Notes under the pieces: model-generated | What the model was told of the DNA's origin: nothing | The model's database searches: none | The model's input: only the letters and a program-made list of their open reading frames with translations | Position numbers and translations under genes: made by a program | Assembly (NCBI RefSeq): GCF_021568285.1 | Contig: NZ_JAKGTQ010000004.1 | Location: forward strand, 1-64,000 | DNA from: Rheinheimera sp. UJ63 | Lineage (GTDB): Bacteria; Pseudomonadota; Gammaproteobacteria; Enterobacterales; Alteromonadaceae | Length of the DNA: 64,000 nt | Direction: 5' to 3' | Part shown: one piece after another, positions 49,318 to 59,260 of the stretch | Layout: each line of letters begins with the position of its first letter | Numbering within the stretch: the first letter of the stretch is position 1

Positions 49318-50505
49318 ATGAAATTTGCCTTAAAACATGCAGCGTTGGCGTTGATTTCGCTAACGTTGATGGCTTGTTCTAGCAAAGAAAAATTAGTACT
49401 GCCCGATATCGAAAATCGCATTAGCCCGAAGAAAGTGTGGTCGATGCAAGTCGGTGACGGCGTGGGCCATTACGAATCAGGCTTAAAACCCCTGATTTTA
49501 GATGACAAAGTGTTTATGGCTAGCCGTGAAGGCATCGTGGTGGCAGCAGATCTGGCCACAGGCAAGCGCTTATGGACCTTTGATCTACGCCAAGACGCGC
49601 AAGTGTCTGCTTGGCAAAAATTAAACTTAAGCTGGTCTGAAGGTAATGCCCGCATTGCTGGTGGTATTAGCCAAGGTTACGGTAAGCTTTTTTTAGGTAC
49701 TGAAAATGGCGAAGTGGTTGCGCTCGATGCGGTCACGGGCACTTTAGTTTGGCGTGCGCAAGTACCGGGTGAAGTGTTAGTGAGCCCTGCGGTCGGTGAT
49801 GGCTTTGTGGTAGTCAAATTAGGTACCGGTACGCTTTTGGCATTAAGCCCCGATGATGGCGAACAGCGTTGGGTGTTTGAAAACGAACAGCCTCCTTTAA
49901 CGATCCGCGGTGTCAGCGAGCCGGTTATTGAAAGCGGCGGCGTTATATACGGTACAGCGAATGGTCGTGTCGGCGTATTGTTAGTCGATCGTGGTTTCCA
50001 AGCTTGGGAAGAAACGGTTGCGACACCAAAAGGCAGTACCGACTTATCACGTTTGGTCGATGTGGATGCTAAGCCATTGGTCGTTGGGGGGACAGTTTAC
50101 ACTATCGCCTTTAACGGTGAGTTATTTGCATTAGATCTGCGTTCGGGGCAGCAATCTTGGAAGCGCGATTACGCCAGTTTCCGCAATATGGCGATCAGCG
50201 GCTCAGTGATTTATCTGGTCGATTCTGAAGGTCTTATTTATGCGGTAGACCGTCGTAACGGGTCGGAGATCTGGAGTCAAACCGGTTTACATAAACACTT
50301 TTTAACTGGCCCTACCGTGTATAAAGACTACCTGGTTATCGGTGATAGCAAAGGTAATTTGCATTGGTTTGATCGCAACACCGGTGACTTTGTTGCCAGA
50401 CAAAGCTTTGATGATTCAGGCTTTTATCGTGAAGCTGTTGCCAATAATGACTATATAGTCGTCACAACTCGTGATGGTGAGCTAGTATTATTACAAACGC
50501 CTTAA
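49318..50505 (+). CDS. bamB: Outer-membrane assembly lipoprotein BamB
   Basis: Eight-bladed beta-propeller lipoprotein of the BAM complex that inserts outer-membrane proteins. The lipobox is LMACSS with Cys20. PQQ-like blade repeats (for example GVVYALD-type strands such as GEVVALDAVTGTLVW) cover about 40-390. 395 residues. A strong terminator follows the stop, separating it from der. Confidence 0.96.
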   Translation: MKFALKHAALALISLTLMACSSKEKLVLPDIENRISPKKVWSMQVGDGVGHYESGLKPLILDDKVFMASREGIVVAADLATGKRLWTFDLRQDAQVSAWQKLNLSWSEGNARIAGGISQGYGKLFLGTENGEVVALDAVTGTLVWRAQVPGEVLVSPAVGDGFVVVKLGTGTLLALSPDDGEQRWVFENEQPPLTIRGVSEPVIESGGVIYGTANGRVGVLLVDRGFQAWEETVATPKGSTDLSRLVDVDAKPLVVGGTVYTIAFNGELFALDLRSGQQSWKRDYASFRNMAISGSVIYLVDSEGLIYAVDRRNGSEIWSQTGLHKHFLTGPTVYKDYLVIGDSKGNLHWFDRNTGDFVARQSFDDSGFYREAVANNDYIVVTTRDGELVLLQTP

Positions 50506-50528
50506 ACTGCGTATTAATCTACTTAACA

Positions 50529-50566
50529 GAAAACAGGCCTAAACTGAGGCCTGTTTTCTTATTTTT
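50529..50566 (+). terminator. Intrinsic terminator between bamB and der
   Basis: GAAAACAGGCCT at 50529-50540 and AGGCCTGTTTTC at 50547-50558 form a perfect 12-bp stem around AAACTG, followed by TTATTTTT. Only 12 bases then remain before the der start, so der depends on read-through or on a promoter inside bamB. Confidence 0.85.
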
Positions 50567-50578
50567 GAGGTTGACTAA

Positions 50579-52054
50579 ATGTTACCTGTAGTGGCCCTGG
50601 TTGGGCGCGCCAATGTTGGCAAATCAACACTGTTTAACCGTTTAACCCGCACCCGCGATGCGCTTGTTGCCGACTTTCCGGGATTAACACGTGATCGCAA
50701 ATATGGCTCGGTCAACTTCGAAGGCATGGAGTTTATTGTGGTGGATACCGGTGGTATCGACGGCAATGAGCACGGTATTGAAGTCGAAATGGCCGATCAA
50801 TCGTTAAAAGCCATTGCTGAAGCCGATGTTGTGCTGTTCCTTGTCGATGCACGCGCCGGTTCAACAGTGGGCGATCAAGCGATTGCGGCTCATATTCGTC
50901 GGGTGGAAAAGCCCGTCTTTTTGGTCGCCAATAAAACCGATGGTCTAGACGCAGATACCGCCGTTGCCGACTTTTACAGTTTGGGCATAGGCGAAGTTTA
51001 CCCCATCGCAGCCGCACATGGCCGGGGTGTCTCTTCCTTGTTGCAACATGCCTTATTGCCGTTCTTGCAACAACAAAAAGACGAAACGGCTAGCGAAGAT
51101 TCTGTGATCAGTGATTACACGGATGTCTCTGAAGAGGACGCTGCCGCAGAAGCGGCCAGACTGCGCTCTGAACATATCAAGTTAGCCATTGTTGGCCGGC
51201 CTAATGTGGGTAAATCGACACTGACCAATCGTATTCTGGGTGAAGAGCGGGTAGTGGTGTTCGATATGCCGGGTACCACTCGTGACTCAGTGTATATTCC
51301 GATGCAGCGTAATGAGCGTGATTACACCTTGATTGACACTGCGGGTGTTCGTCGTCGTGGCAAGATTGATGATATGGTCGAGAAGTTCTCGGTTGTGAAA
51401 ACATTGCAAGCGATTGAAGATGCCAACGTAGTCATTTTGGTATTGGATGCTCGTTTAGGCATTTCAGATCAAGATCTGAGTATCTTAGGTTTCGTATTGA
51501 ATGCCGGGCGTTCCTTAGTGTTAGCGGTGAACAAATGGGATGGTTTAAACGACGGTGTAAAAGACGAAATTAAACGCGAGTTAGATCGTCGCCTTGGTTT
51601 TATCGATTTTGCCCGCTTACATTTTATTTCTGCTCTGCATGGTTCTGGCGTGGGTAATCTATTCGACTCGGTTGAAGAAGCCTTTGATTCTGCCACGAAA
51701 CGCGTTAGTACCTCGTTATTAACCCGCATCATGAAAATGGCGCAAGAAGATCACCAGCCACCGATGGTGCATGGTCGTCGCGTTAAATTGAAATATGCGC
51801 ATGCCGGTGGTTATAACCCACCGATTATCGTCATTCACGGTAACCAAGTGAAAGATTTACCAGACTCGTATAAGCGTTATTTGATGAACTACTACCGAAA
51901 AGCGCTGCAAATGATGGGTACGCCAGTGCGTATAGAATTCCGTGAGGGTGAGAACCCCTATACGCCCACCAAGAAAAATACTGAGACTGCGCTGCAAAAG
52001 TACAAGCGTGAGCGCTTAATGAAAGCCCGTCAAAAAGTGGCTAAAAAAGATTAA
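50579..52054 (+). CDS. der: Ribosome assembly GTPase Der
   Basis: Essential double-GTPase for 50S subunit assembly. Two G domains are visible (GRANVGKST near 10 and GRPNVGKST near 208), each with its DTxG motif (DTGG and DTAG) and NKxD (NKTD, NKWD), followed by a KH-like C-terminal domain (about 385-475). 491 residues. GAGG precedes the ATG by eight bases. Confidence 0.97.
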   Translation: MLPVVALVGRANVGKSTLFNRLTRTRDALVADFPGLTRDRKYGSVNFEGMEFIVVDTGGIDGNEHGIEVEMADQSLKAIAEADVVLFLVDARAGSTVGDQAIAAHIRRVEKPVFLVANKTDGLDADTAVADFYSLGIGEVYPIAAAHGRGVSSLLQHALLPFLQQQKDETASEDSVISDYTDVSEEDAAAEAARLRSEHIKLAIVGRPNVGKSTLTNRILGEERVVVFDMPGTTRDSVYIPMQRNERDYTLIDTAGVRRRGKIDDMVEKFSVVKTLQAIEDANVVILVLDARLGISDQDLSILGFVLNAGRSLVLAVNKWDGLNDGVKDEIKRELDRRLGFIDFARLHFISALHGSGVGNLFDSVEEAFDSATKRVSTSLLTRIMKMAQEDHQPPMVHGRRVKLKYAHAGGYNPPIIVIHGNQVKDLPDSYKRYLMNYYRKALQMMGTPVRIEFREGENPYTPTKKNTETALQKYKRERLMKARQKVAKKD

Positions 52055-52070
52055 CAGCAAGGACTAACAG

Positions 52071-54329
52071 ATGAAATTCCGTTTTCCGGTTATTGTAATA
52101 GACGAAGATTTCCGCTCAGAAAATATTTCAGGTTCGGGGATTCGTGATCTCGCCCAAGCGATTGGTGGCCATGGTTTTGAAGTCGTGGGTTACACCAGCT
52201 ATGTCGATTTAACCGCTTTTGCCCAACAAGCGAGCCGCGCATCCTGTTTTATTTTGTCGATTGATGACGAAGAGTTTGGCAGTGGCAGCAACGATGATGT
52301 GAATAAAGCGCTGATTGAGCTGCGTGCTTTCGTCAAAGAAGTGCGTAAGCGCAATGCCGATATTCCGATTTTTCTGTACGGTGAAACCCGTACCAGTCGG
52401 CATATACCGAATGATATTTTGCGCGAGCTACATGGTTTTATTCATATGTTCGAAGATACGCCTGAGTTTGTCGCGCGGCATATTATTCGTGAAGCTCGTA
52501 AATATTTAGACGCCTTAGCGCCACCATTTTTCAATGCGCTGATGGATTATGCCCAAGACAGTTCATACTCATGGCACTGCCCAGGTCACTCTGGTGGCGT
52601 GGCATTCTTAAAAAGCCCGGTGGGTCAAATGTTTCACCAATTCTTTGGTGAAAACATGCTTCGGGCTGATGTGTGTAACTCGGTAGATGAATTAGGCCAA
52701 CTGCTTGATCACACTGGGCCTGTGGCCGAAAGTGAAGCGAATGCGGCGCGTATCTTTAATGCCGATCATTTGTTCTTTGTCACAAACGGGACCTCCACCT
52801 CGAATAAGATGGTGTGGCACTCTGTGGTGGCACCGGGTGATATCGTGGTGGTGGACCGTAACTGCCATAAATCGATTTTACACTCGATCATTATGACCGG
52901 TGCTATTCCTGTGTTTTTAATGCCCACCCGTAACCATTACGGCATTATTGGGCCTATTCCGAAAAGTGAGTTTTCGCCCGAAGCCATTGCCAAAAAGATT
53001 GAAGCCAATCCGTTCGCTCGCAATGCCAAGAACAAAAAGCCGCGTATTTTAACCATTACTCAAAGTACCTATGACGGTATTTTGTATAACGTGGAAGAAA
53101 TTAAGCAAGAGCTGGGCTCAACAATCGACACCTTGCACTTTGATGAAGCGTGGTTACCGCATGCCAGCTTCCATGAGTTTTATCATGAAATGCATGCTAT
53201 TGGTAAAGATCGGCCGCGCTCGGAAGAAACGCTGGTATTTGCTACGCAATCTACCCATAAATTGTTAGCTGGTTTATCTCAAGCTTCGCAAATTTTGGTA
53301 CAAAATGCCGAAAAGCGTAATTTAGATACCCACCGCTTTAATGAATCTTATTTGATGCACAGCTCGACTAGCCCGCAATATGCCATTATTGCCAGCTGTG
53401 ACGTGGCTGCGGCGATGATGGAAGCACCCGGCGGCACGGCGCTGGTGGAGGAATCGTTGTTGGAAGCCATCGATTTTCGTCGGGCGATGCGCAAAGTTGA
53501 TGACGAATTTGGCGATGATGATTGGTGGTTTAAAGTATGGGGCCCCGATATTCTGCCAGACGAAGGCATTGGCCATCGCGAAAAGTGGGTGTTACATGCT
53601 ACTGATAGCTGGCACGGTTTTGGTGATATCGAGTCAGGCTTTAATATGCTGGACCCCATCAAAGCCACTATCATCACACCGGGTATGAACTTGCATGGCC
53701 AGTTTGATGAAACCGGGATCCCGGCGGCGATTGTCAGTAAATACTTGTCTGAGCACGGTATTATTATCGAGAAAACCGGCCTGTATTCATTCTTTATTAT
53801 GTTTACCATTGGTATTACCAAAGGTCGTTGGAACTCGATGGTGACCGAGTTACAGCAGTTTAAAGACGATTACGACCAAAACTTGCCGTTATGGCGCGTC
53901 ATGCCAGAGTTTGCGGGTAAGAACAAGCGTTACGAAAAAGTCGGTTTACGCGATCTGTGTCAGCGAATTCACAATATGTATCGCAAGTATGACGTGGCCA
54001 AAGTGACCACCGAAATGTACTTGTCGCAAATTGAGACGGCGATGACACCGGCCGATGCTTGGGCGAAAATGGCTCACCGTGAAATTGAGCGAGTGTCGAT
54101 AGATGAAATCGAAGGGCGGGTAACGGCCATGTTAGTGACGCCATATCCACCAGGTATTCCACTGATGGTGCCAGGCGAGCGCTTTAATAAAACCATTATC
54201 AACTACCTGAAGTTTACCCGTGCGTTCAATGGCGAGTTCCCCGGTTTTGAAACCGACGTGCACGGTTTAGTGCGTGAGTTGGTCGACGGTGAAGTGAAGT
54301 ACTTTATTGATGTGGTAAAAGAAGCTTAA
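52071..54329 (+). CDS. Orn/Lys/Arg decarboxylase (LdcA-like)
   Basis: Fold-type I PLP decarboxylase of 752 residues in the ornithine/lysine/arginine group. The wing domain (about 1-130) is followed by the catalytic domain with HSGGVAFLKSPVGQ near 173, FDEAW near 358 and the PLP lysine Lys397 in ATQSTHKLLAG. Sequence and length are closest, from memory, to Pseudomonas LdcA, a lysine decarboxylase; arginine decarboxylase is the main alternative. Cadaverine or agmatine would be the product. It sits 16 bases after der and is followed by a terminator. No antiporter gene is adjacent, which argues against a dedicated acid-stress system. Confidence 0.88.
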   Translation: MKFRFPVIVIDEDFRSENISGSGIRDLAQAIGGHGFEVVGYTSYVDLTAFAQQASRASCFILSIDDEEFGSGSNDDVNKALIELRAFVKEVRKRNADIPIFLYGETRTSRHIPNDILRELHGFIHMFEDTPEFVARHIIREARKYLDALAPPFFNALMDYAQDSSYSWHCPGHSGGVAFLKSPVGQMFHQFFGENMLRADVCNSVDELGQLLDHTGPVAESEANAARIFNADHLFFVTNGTSTSNKMVWHSVVAPGDIVVVDRNCHKSILHSIIMTGAIPVFLMPTRNHYGIIGPIPKSEFSPEAIAKKIEANPFARNAKNKKPRILTITQSTYDGILYNVEEIKQELGSTIDTLHFDEAWLPHASFHEFYHEMHAIGKDRPRSEETLVFATQSTHKLLAGLSQASQILVQNAEKRNLDTHRFNESYLMHSSTSPQYAIIASCDVAAAMMEAPGGTALVEESLLEAIDFRRAMRKVDDEFGDDDWWFKVWGPDILPDEGIGHREKWVLHATDSWHGFGDIESGFNMLDPIKATIITPGMNLHGQFDETGIPAAIVSKYLSEHGIIIEKTGLYSFFIMFTIGITKGRWNSMVTELQQFKDDYDQNLPLWRVMPEFAGKNKRYEKVGLRDLCQRIHNMYRKYDVAKVTTEMYLSQIETAMTPADAWAKMAHREIERVSIDEIEGRVTAMLVTPYPPGIPLMVPGERFNKTIINYLKFTRAFNGEFPGFETDVHGLVRELVDGEVKYFIDVVKEA

Positions 54330-54357
54330 GCGAAAACGCTATTGCGTTATTTAAATC

Positions 54358-54383
54358 AAAGGTCGCCTAGTGCGACCTTTTTT
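54358..54383 (+). terminator. Intrinsic terminator after the decarboxylase
   Basis: AAAGGTCGC at 54358-54366 and GCGACCTTT at 54372-54380 pair around CTAGT, followed by TTT. It begins 28 bases past the stop. Confidence 0.8.
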
Positions 54384-54428
54384 ACGCGTTTGATTTAAAC
54401 TCGCAGGTTTATGTTAATACATGGTATC

Positions 54429-54998
54429 TCACGCTAGCAGGTTTAACAGTTCTCGCTCTATCGCAAATACATGCTCATCATGTTCACCCAACTCACGTAG
54501 CGCAGCGGCCAGTTGCAGTAAATACTCGCTATTCGGGCCACTTGGGCCAGCACTTACCGCAATATGTGCCGCAATGGCCGCATCACTGTCTGGCCCTAAA
54601 TAAGCTTCATTATCGGCGCTGGCTAGATATACCAAGCCCGCCGTTTGGCCAGGCTGATCTTGCCAATGTAATTCAGTAAAAAAGCGCAGATAACCATTCT
54701 TCTCACGATGGTCTAAGTGAGTAAAAGTTTGAGGTGTCACCTGATAGGCCATACCGGCACAGCGCTCACCAGGGGCTTCTATTAGCGTTAAGACACGACC
54801 AGGTGCCTCTGGTGTACCACGATGATCATGTGAGCCTTGCCAAAAACGCCGCTGCCAGCCATAAATACAGGCAGGCTTGCGCTGTAGATAAGGAAAATCC
54901 GCCTTATAAATCAACGAGCCATAGCCAAACAGCCACACCGAGTCGAGGTGATCAAGCGGTTGGCGTTGCTGATTTAAAGCGATGGTATTGTGAGGCAT
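54429..54998 (-). CDS. ChaC-like gamma-glutamylcyclotransferase
   Basis: Family that cleaves glutathione to 5-oxoproline and Cys-Gly. The substrate-binding loop VWLFGYGSLIY is near residue 21, and the catalytic glutamate is Glu99 in LDHREKNGY. 189 residues, about the length of ChaC-type proteins. Single gene on the minus strand, convergent with the decarboxylase. Confidence 0.88.
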   Translation of the reverse strand: MPHNTIALNQQRQPLDHLDSVWLFGYGSLIYKADFPYLQRKPACIYGWQRRFWQGSHDHRGTPEAPGRVLTLIEAPGERCAGMAYQVTPQTFTHLDHREKNGYLRFFTELHWQDQPGQTAGLVYLASADNEAYLGPDSDAAIAAHIAVSAGPSGPNSEYLLQLAAALRELGEHDEHVFAIERELLNLLA

Positions 54999-55219
54999 AA
55001 AACTCCAAGCAAACTTTATGATTCAATTATCAGCGATATGATGATGAGTACCTCATTATCAAAAATAAGGGGTAAAACATGCCATCGTTGATCGCAACGG
55101 ATGGTCAATCATGACGATAGTGCTTTAAATTGACAAGTTGCTTTTTTGTAATATTGAGTTGCTGTATTGTTTTAATTAGGCTAATGTTTAGACGATATGC
55201 TGGCATGCAAGGATGGATT

Positions 55220-56116
55220 ATGCGTACTTATTTAAAATATTTATTAGTCACCAGCGTCATTGTTATGATGCTGCCGTTACGTGCAGAGACAATAGCAACT
55301 TCCTCAGCAGGCTTAATTTGCGCTGAGGCGTCATGTCAGAACAAAATTACGACATTGCACAGGATGGCGAGGTTTGGCAGTTTTGAAGCGATGACCTTGC
55401 TAAGTATGATTTATGCTACCGGTGATGGCCGAGAGCAGGATCCAAAGAAAGCACTCAGCTTTTTACAAAGAGCGGTAAATCATAAACACCCGATGGCAGT
55501 TTTTATGTTATCAGAATGGTATCGAGAAGGATTTGTTGTTGAACAAGATCTTGCACAAGCAGATGCGTTATTAACTCAATCCGCATCCTTAAAGCATGCG
55601 CCGGCCTTATATAAAAAGGCGTTACTGTTGCTCTCACAACCCGATACCGACAATGTGCTTGAAGGCATGACATTGTTAGAGCAGGCAAGTGAGCTGCGTT
55701 CAGTTGATGCTATGTTTTTGTTGGCTAGATTAAAGCAGAAGGGTATCTATACGGAAACTGATGTGCCGGCTGCTGCGCAACTCTTTAAACGATTGGTATT
55801 ATCTGGACACAATGAGTCCAGAGCGTTTTTAACAGAATCGATCGCATTGCTCACACCCAAACCAGATGCTAAAGAGCTGGTCGCCGATTTGCAACAATCA
55901 TTAGATATCGAAGTTATTAAAGTAGTGGGGCATGATATTTCTCCTGATAGCGTGTTAATAGGTTTTGTTGATACTTTGCAAAGCAAAGGGTTGTATACCA
56001 GAGGTAGCATGAACAAAATCAAAACTACCCAATGCAATGGCGCGAGTCTTTGTTACTCAATAAAACCCGAAAGAGGACAATTCACACTTGGTCAAGTGAT
56101 ATCGGGCCAGCAGTAA
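55220..56116 (+). CDS. Exported Sel1-repeat protein
   Basis: A signal peptide (MRTYLKYLLVTSVIVMMLPLRAE) precedes about four Sel1-like TPR repeats (about 50-190, for example EAMTLLSMIYATGDGREQDPK). The C-terminal third (about 200-298) has no family I recognise. Such repeats act as scaffolds for protein contact; no function can be given. The frame opens upstream to 55130, but AAGGA seven bases before the ATG at 55220 and the signal peptide favour this start (298 residues). Confidence 0.75.
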   Translation: MRTYLKYLLVTSVIVMMLPLRAETIATSSAGLICAEASCQNKITTLHRMARFGSFEAMTLLSMIYATGDGREQDPKKALSFLQRAVNHKHPMAVFMLSEWYREGFVVEQDLAQADALLTQSASLKHAPALYKKALLLLSQPDTDNVLEGMTLLEQASELRSVDAMFLLARLKQKGIYTETDVPAAAQLFKRLVLSGHNESRAFLTESIALLTPKPDAKELVADLQQSLDIEVIKVVGHDISPDSVLIGFVDTLQSKGLYTRGSMNKIKTTQCNGASLCYSIKPERGQFTLGQVISGQQ

Positions 56117-56249
56117 AAGTTAAAAATACATAGCTGTACGATATCTATAAGAAGATATGCAGAGTTTGTTGAAGCTAAATGGGCTATTTAGCTTCAACTT
56201 CGCTGCAGCCAGAAAAAAAGCTCAACGCATAATTCGCTTTGCTCGTTCT

Positions 56250-57581
56250 TTACTCAAGCGCAGTGACTTTGGCCATAAAGCGGCCCTCTGCTAAACGCGT
56301 ACTGATAGTATCGCCTAACTTTAGTTGTGAGCTGCTGGTAATGGCTTGCTCTGCGGCATTAAAACTTATGCTGTATCCACGAGCTAGGGTGGCGAGTGGG
56401 CTAACGGTGTGCAGTTGCGCACTGAGTTTCGCCAGTTTTTGTTGTTGCTGTTTTGCGTTTTGTTGCTGCGCGTGCAGCAAGCGGCGTTGAAGTTGCTGCA
56501 ACAGGTTGTTTTGTTGCTTTAAGGTTTTAGCGGGCGAGAGATGCAGCAAACTTTGTTGTAAATAGCTGTGCTGGCGTTTAGCTTGCTGTAACTGTAGCTG
56601 CATCACCCGTTGTAAGCGCAGTTGTAACTCATCTAGGCGCTGTTGCTGTTGTTCTAAACGGCGTTGTGGGTGCAGTTGTTGTAAGCGTAGCTGTAATTGA
56701 CTGAGCTTGGGTGTCAGCCTTTGTAAAAACAAGCGCTGGGCTCGAACTAAGCGGCTCGACAGTTGTTGCAGTTGCAACACAAAATGGCTTTGATCGGGTG
56801 ACACCAGTTCAGCCGCCGCGGAAGGGGTTGCTGCCCGCACATCTGCTACAAAATCGGTGAGTGCAAAATCAATTTCGTGCCCCACGGCACTGACAATCGG
56901 AATAGGGCACTGCGCCACGGCTCTGGCCAAGGCTTCGTCGTTAAAACACCACAAGTCTTCTAACGAACCACCACCACGGCCAATAATTAAGACGTCAACC
57001 TCATCACGCTGAATGGCTGTACTGAGCATTTGCCGTAGCTGCCCAGCGGCGCTGTCACCTTGCACTTGGCATGGGTAAACGATCACCTTAATACCGGGTG
57101 CTCGGCGTTGCAGCACAGTAATAATATCGCGCACGGCGGCACCGGTGGGTGAGGTAATTACGCCGACGGTGCGCGGATTAGCCGGTAACGCCTTTTTACG
57201 CTCGGCTGCAAATAAACCCTCGGCAGCCAGTTTATTTTTTAACTGTTCAAATTGTTGTTTTAATAAACCATCGCCGGCGGGCTCAATAAAGTCGGCTAAT
57301 AATTGATACTCGCCGCGCGGTTCATAGACACTAATCCGGGCGCGTAATAAAACCTGCTGGCCATTTTGCGGCCGGATCAGTGCATTGCGATTGGCTTGCT
57401 TAAACATCGCCACTTTTACCTGCGCTGCCTGATCTTTTAAACTGAAATACCAATGCCCCGACGCGGCCGCCACAAAATTCGACACTTCACCGCTTAACCA
57501 CAATTGCTGAAACTGTAATTCGAGGGTAAGGCGTACTTCGCTATTTAAACGGGAAACGGTATAAATCTCAGACTGCTGCAT
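56250..57581 (-). CDS. xseA: Exodeoxyribonuclease VII large subunit
   Basis: Large subunit of exonuclease VII, which degrades single-stranded DNA from both ends. It has an N-terminal OB fold (about 1-105), the catalytic domain with GRGGGSLEDLW and the GHEID motif (about 120-290) and a Gln/Leu-rich coiled coil (about 250-375) that binds the small subunit. 443 residues. Divergent from guaB, the usual arrangement; xseB is not in the window. Confidence 0.97.
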   Translation of the reverse strand: MQQSEIYTVSRLNSEVRLTLELQFQQLWLSGEVSNFVAAASGHWYFSLKDQAAQVKVAMFKQANRNALIRPQNGQQVLLRARISVYEPRGEYQLLADFIEPAGDGLLKQQFEQLKNKLAAEGLFAAERKKALPANPRTVGVITSPTGAAVRDIITVLQRRAPGIKVIVYPCQVQGDSAAGQLRQMLSTAIQRDEVDVLIIGRGGGSLEDLWCFNDEALARAVAQCPIPIVSAVGHEIDFALTDFVADVRAATPSAAAELVSPDQSHFVLQLQQLSSRLVRAQRLFLQRLTPKLSQLQLRLQQLHPQRRLEQQQQRLDELQLRLQRVMQLQLQQAKRQHSYLQQSLLHLSPAKTLKQQNNLLQQLQRRLLHAQQQNAKQQQQKLAKLSAQLHTVSPLATLARGYSISFNAAEQAITSSSQLKLGDTISTRLAEGRFMAKVTALE

Positions 57582-57654
57582 GATTAACTCAACGACTTGT
57601 TCATGCCCTTAGTGTACGTTATCAAACCTTATCCTGACAAAAAGAAAAAAGCGT

Positions 57655-57683
57655 TTGTTCTGTTGCACTATTTCCGCTAAAAT
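57655..57683 (+). promoter_or_regulatory. Promoter candidate for guaBA
   Basis: TTGTTC at 57655-57660 and TAAAAT at 57678-57683 are separated by 17 bases, 49 bases before the guaB start, in the gap between divergent xseA and guaB. Confidence 0.45.
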
Positions 57684-57732
57684 TGCACCGCAACATTCCC
57701 TATCTTTTCATCCACACAGCGAGATTGTTGCA

Positions 57733-59202
57733 ATGCTCAGGATCATTAAAGAAGCTTTAACCTTTGACGACGTGTTATTGGTTCCGGCGCACTCAAATGT
57801 GCTACCCCACACCGCTGATTTACGCACTCAGTTAACCAAAACAATCACGCTTAGCATTCCTATGGTTTCCGCTTCAATGGACACTGTAACGGAAGCACGC
57901 CTTGCTATTGCCTTAGCGCAAGAAGGCGGCCTTGGTTTTATTCATAAGAATATGACCATCGAAGAGCAAGCAGCTAATGTACGCAAAGTAAAAAAATACG
58001 AGAGTGGCGTAGTATCCGATCCGGTTACCGCACTAGCGGATATGACGGTGCGTGATGTTCAAGCCTTAGCCGAACAACATGGCTTTTCAGGTTTCCCCGT
58101 TTTAGACAAACAAGGCGAGTTAGTCGGTATTGTTACCGGTCGCGACATGAGCTTTGAAGCAAATTTGCAAGCCAAAGTAACTGCGGTGATGACGCCACGG
58201 GAAAAACTGGTTACGGTAAATGAAAACGCGCCACGGGAAGATGCCTTAAAACTGATGCACCAACATCGGATTGAAAAGGTGTTAGTGGTCGATGATCATT
58301 TCAAATTAAAAGGCTTAATTACGGTTCGTGATTATTACAAAGCCGCCAGTAAGCCCAATGCCTGTAAAGACGAATTAGGTCGTTTACGCGTGGGTGCTGC
58401 GGTCGGTGTAGGCCCAGGTACAGATGAGCGCATCGCGGCGTTAGTTGAAGCCGGTGTGGATATTCTGTTAATTGATACCTCGCACGGTCACTCTGAAGGT
58501 GTGTTAGAGCGTGTAAGACAAACGCGTGCTCAGTATCCCGATCTTCAAATCGTGGCAGGTAATGTCGCAACAGCCGAAGGCGCTAAAGCGTTAGCTGAAG
58601 CGGGTGCCAATGCAGTTAAAGTAGGTATCGGTCCAGGCTCAATTTGTACTACGCGTATTGTTACTGGCTGTGGTGTACCACAAATTACCGCTATCTCTGA
58701 TGCCGTTGAAGGTGTGCAAGGTTTAGATGTGTGCATTATTGCCGATGGCGGTATTCGCTTCTCTGGTGATATCGCAAAAGCTTTAGTGGCTGGTGCAAAC
58801 TGTGTGATGGTGGGCTCTATGTTTGCCGGTACGGAAGAAGCTCCAGGCGAAGTTGAGCTATATCAAGGGCGTTATTACAAATCTTACCGTGGTATGGGCT
58901 CATTAGGCGCAATGGCGCAGCGCAATGGTTCATCAGACCGTTATTTCCAAGGCAGCAATAATGCCGAAAAACTGGTACCTGAGGGTATTGAAGGTCGAGT
59001 GGCTTACAAAGGCCCAATCGAAACCATCATTCACCAGCAAATGGGCGGTTTACGCTCTGCTATGGGCTTAACCGGAAGCCCAGATATCAACACGCTACGC
59101 ACCAAGCCACAGTTCGTTAAAGTAACGTCTGCAGGGATGGGTGAATCGCACGTGCATGATGTGCAAATCACAAAAGAAGCACCAAACTACCGTTTAGGGT
59201 AA
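57733..59202 (+). CDS. guaB: Inosine-5'-monophosphate dehydrogenase
   Basis: NAD-dependent oxidation of IMP to XMP, the first committed step to GMP. The TIM barrel carries the active cysteine in [11 protein letters not shown], and a pair of CBS domains (about 95-200) is inserted. From the ATG at 57733 the protein is 490 residues, starting [16 protein letters not shown] as in E. coli; an upstream in-frame start at 57655 is not credible. guaA follows after 58 bases. Confidence 0.97.
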   Translation: MLRIIKEALTFDDVLLVPAHSNVLPHTADLRTQLTKTITLSIPMVSASMDTVTEARLAIALAQEGGLGFIHKNMTIEEQAANVRKVKKYESGVVSDPVTALADMTVRDVQALAEQHGFSGFPVLDKQGELVGIVTGRDMSFEANLQAKVTAVMTPREKLVTVNENAPREDALKLMHQHRIEKVLVVDDHFKLKGLITVRDYYKAASKPNACKDELGRLRVGAAVGVGPGTDERIAALVEAGVDILLIDTSHGHSEGVLERVRQTRAQYPDLQIVAGNVATAEGAKALAEAGANAVKVGIGPGSICTTRIVTGCGVPQITAISDAVEGVQGLDVCIIADGGIRFSGDIAKALVAGANCVMVGSMFAGTEEAPGEVELYQGRYYKSYRGMGSLGAMAQRNGSSDRYFQGSNNAEKLVPEGIEGRVAYKGPIETIIHQQMGGLRSAMGLTGSPDINTLRTKPQFVKVTSAGMGESHVHDVQITKEAPNYRLG

Positions 59203-59260
59203 CTGTTTTTTGCTATCAGGGCTGACTTAGGTCAGCCCCTGTACTTTTTAAAAGGTTAGT

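Noticed and set aside
57584-57732. PurR operator upstream of guaB
   Set aside because: No sequence close to the ACGCAAACGTTTGCGT palindrome is present in this gap or upstream of the purD transcript.
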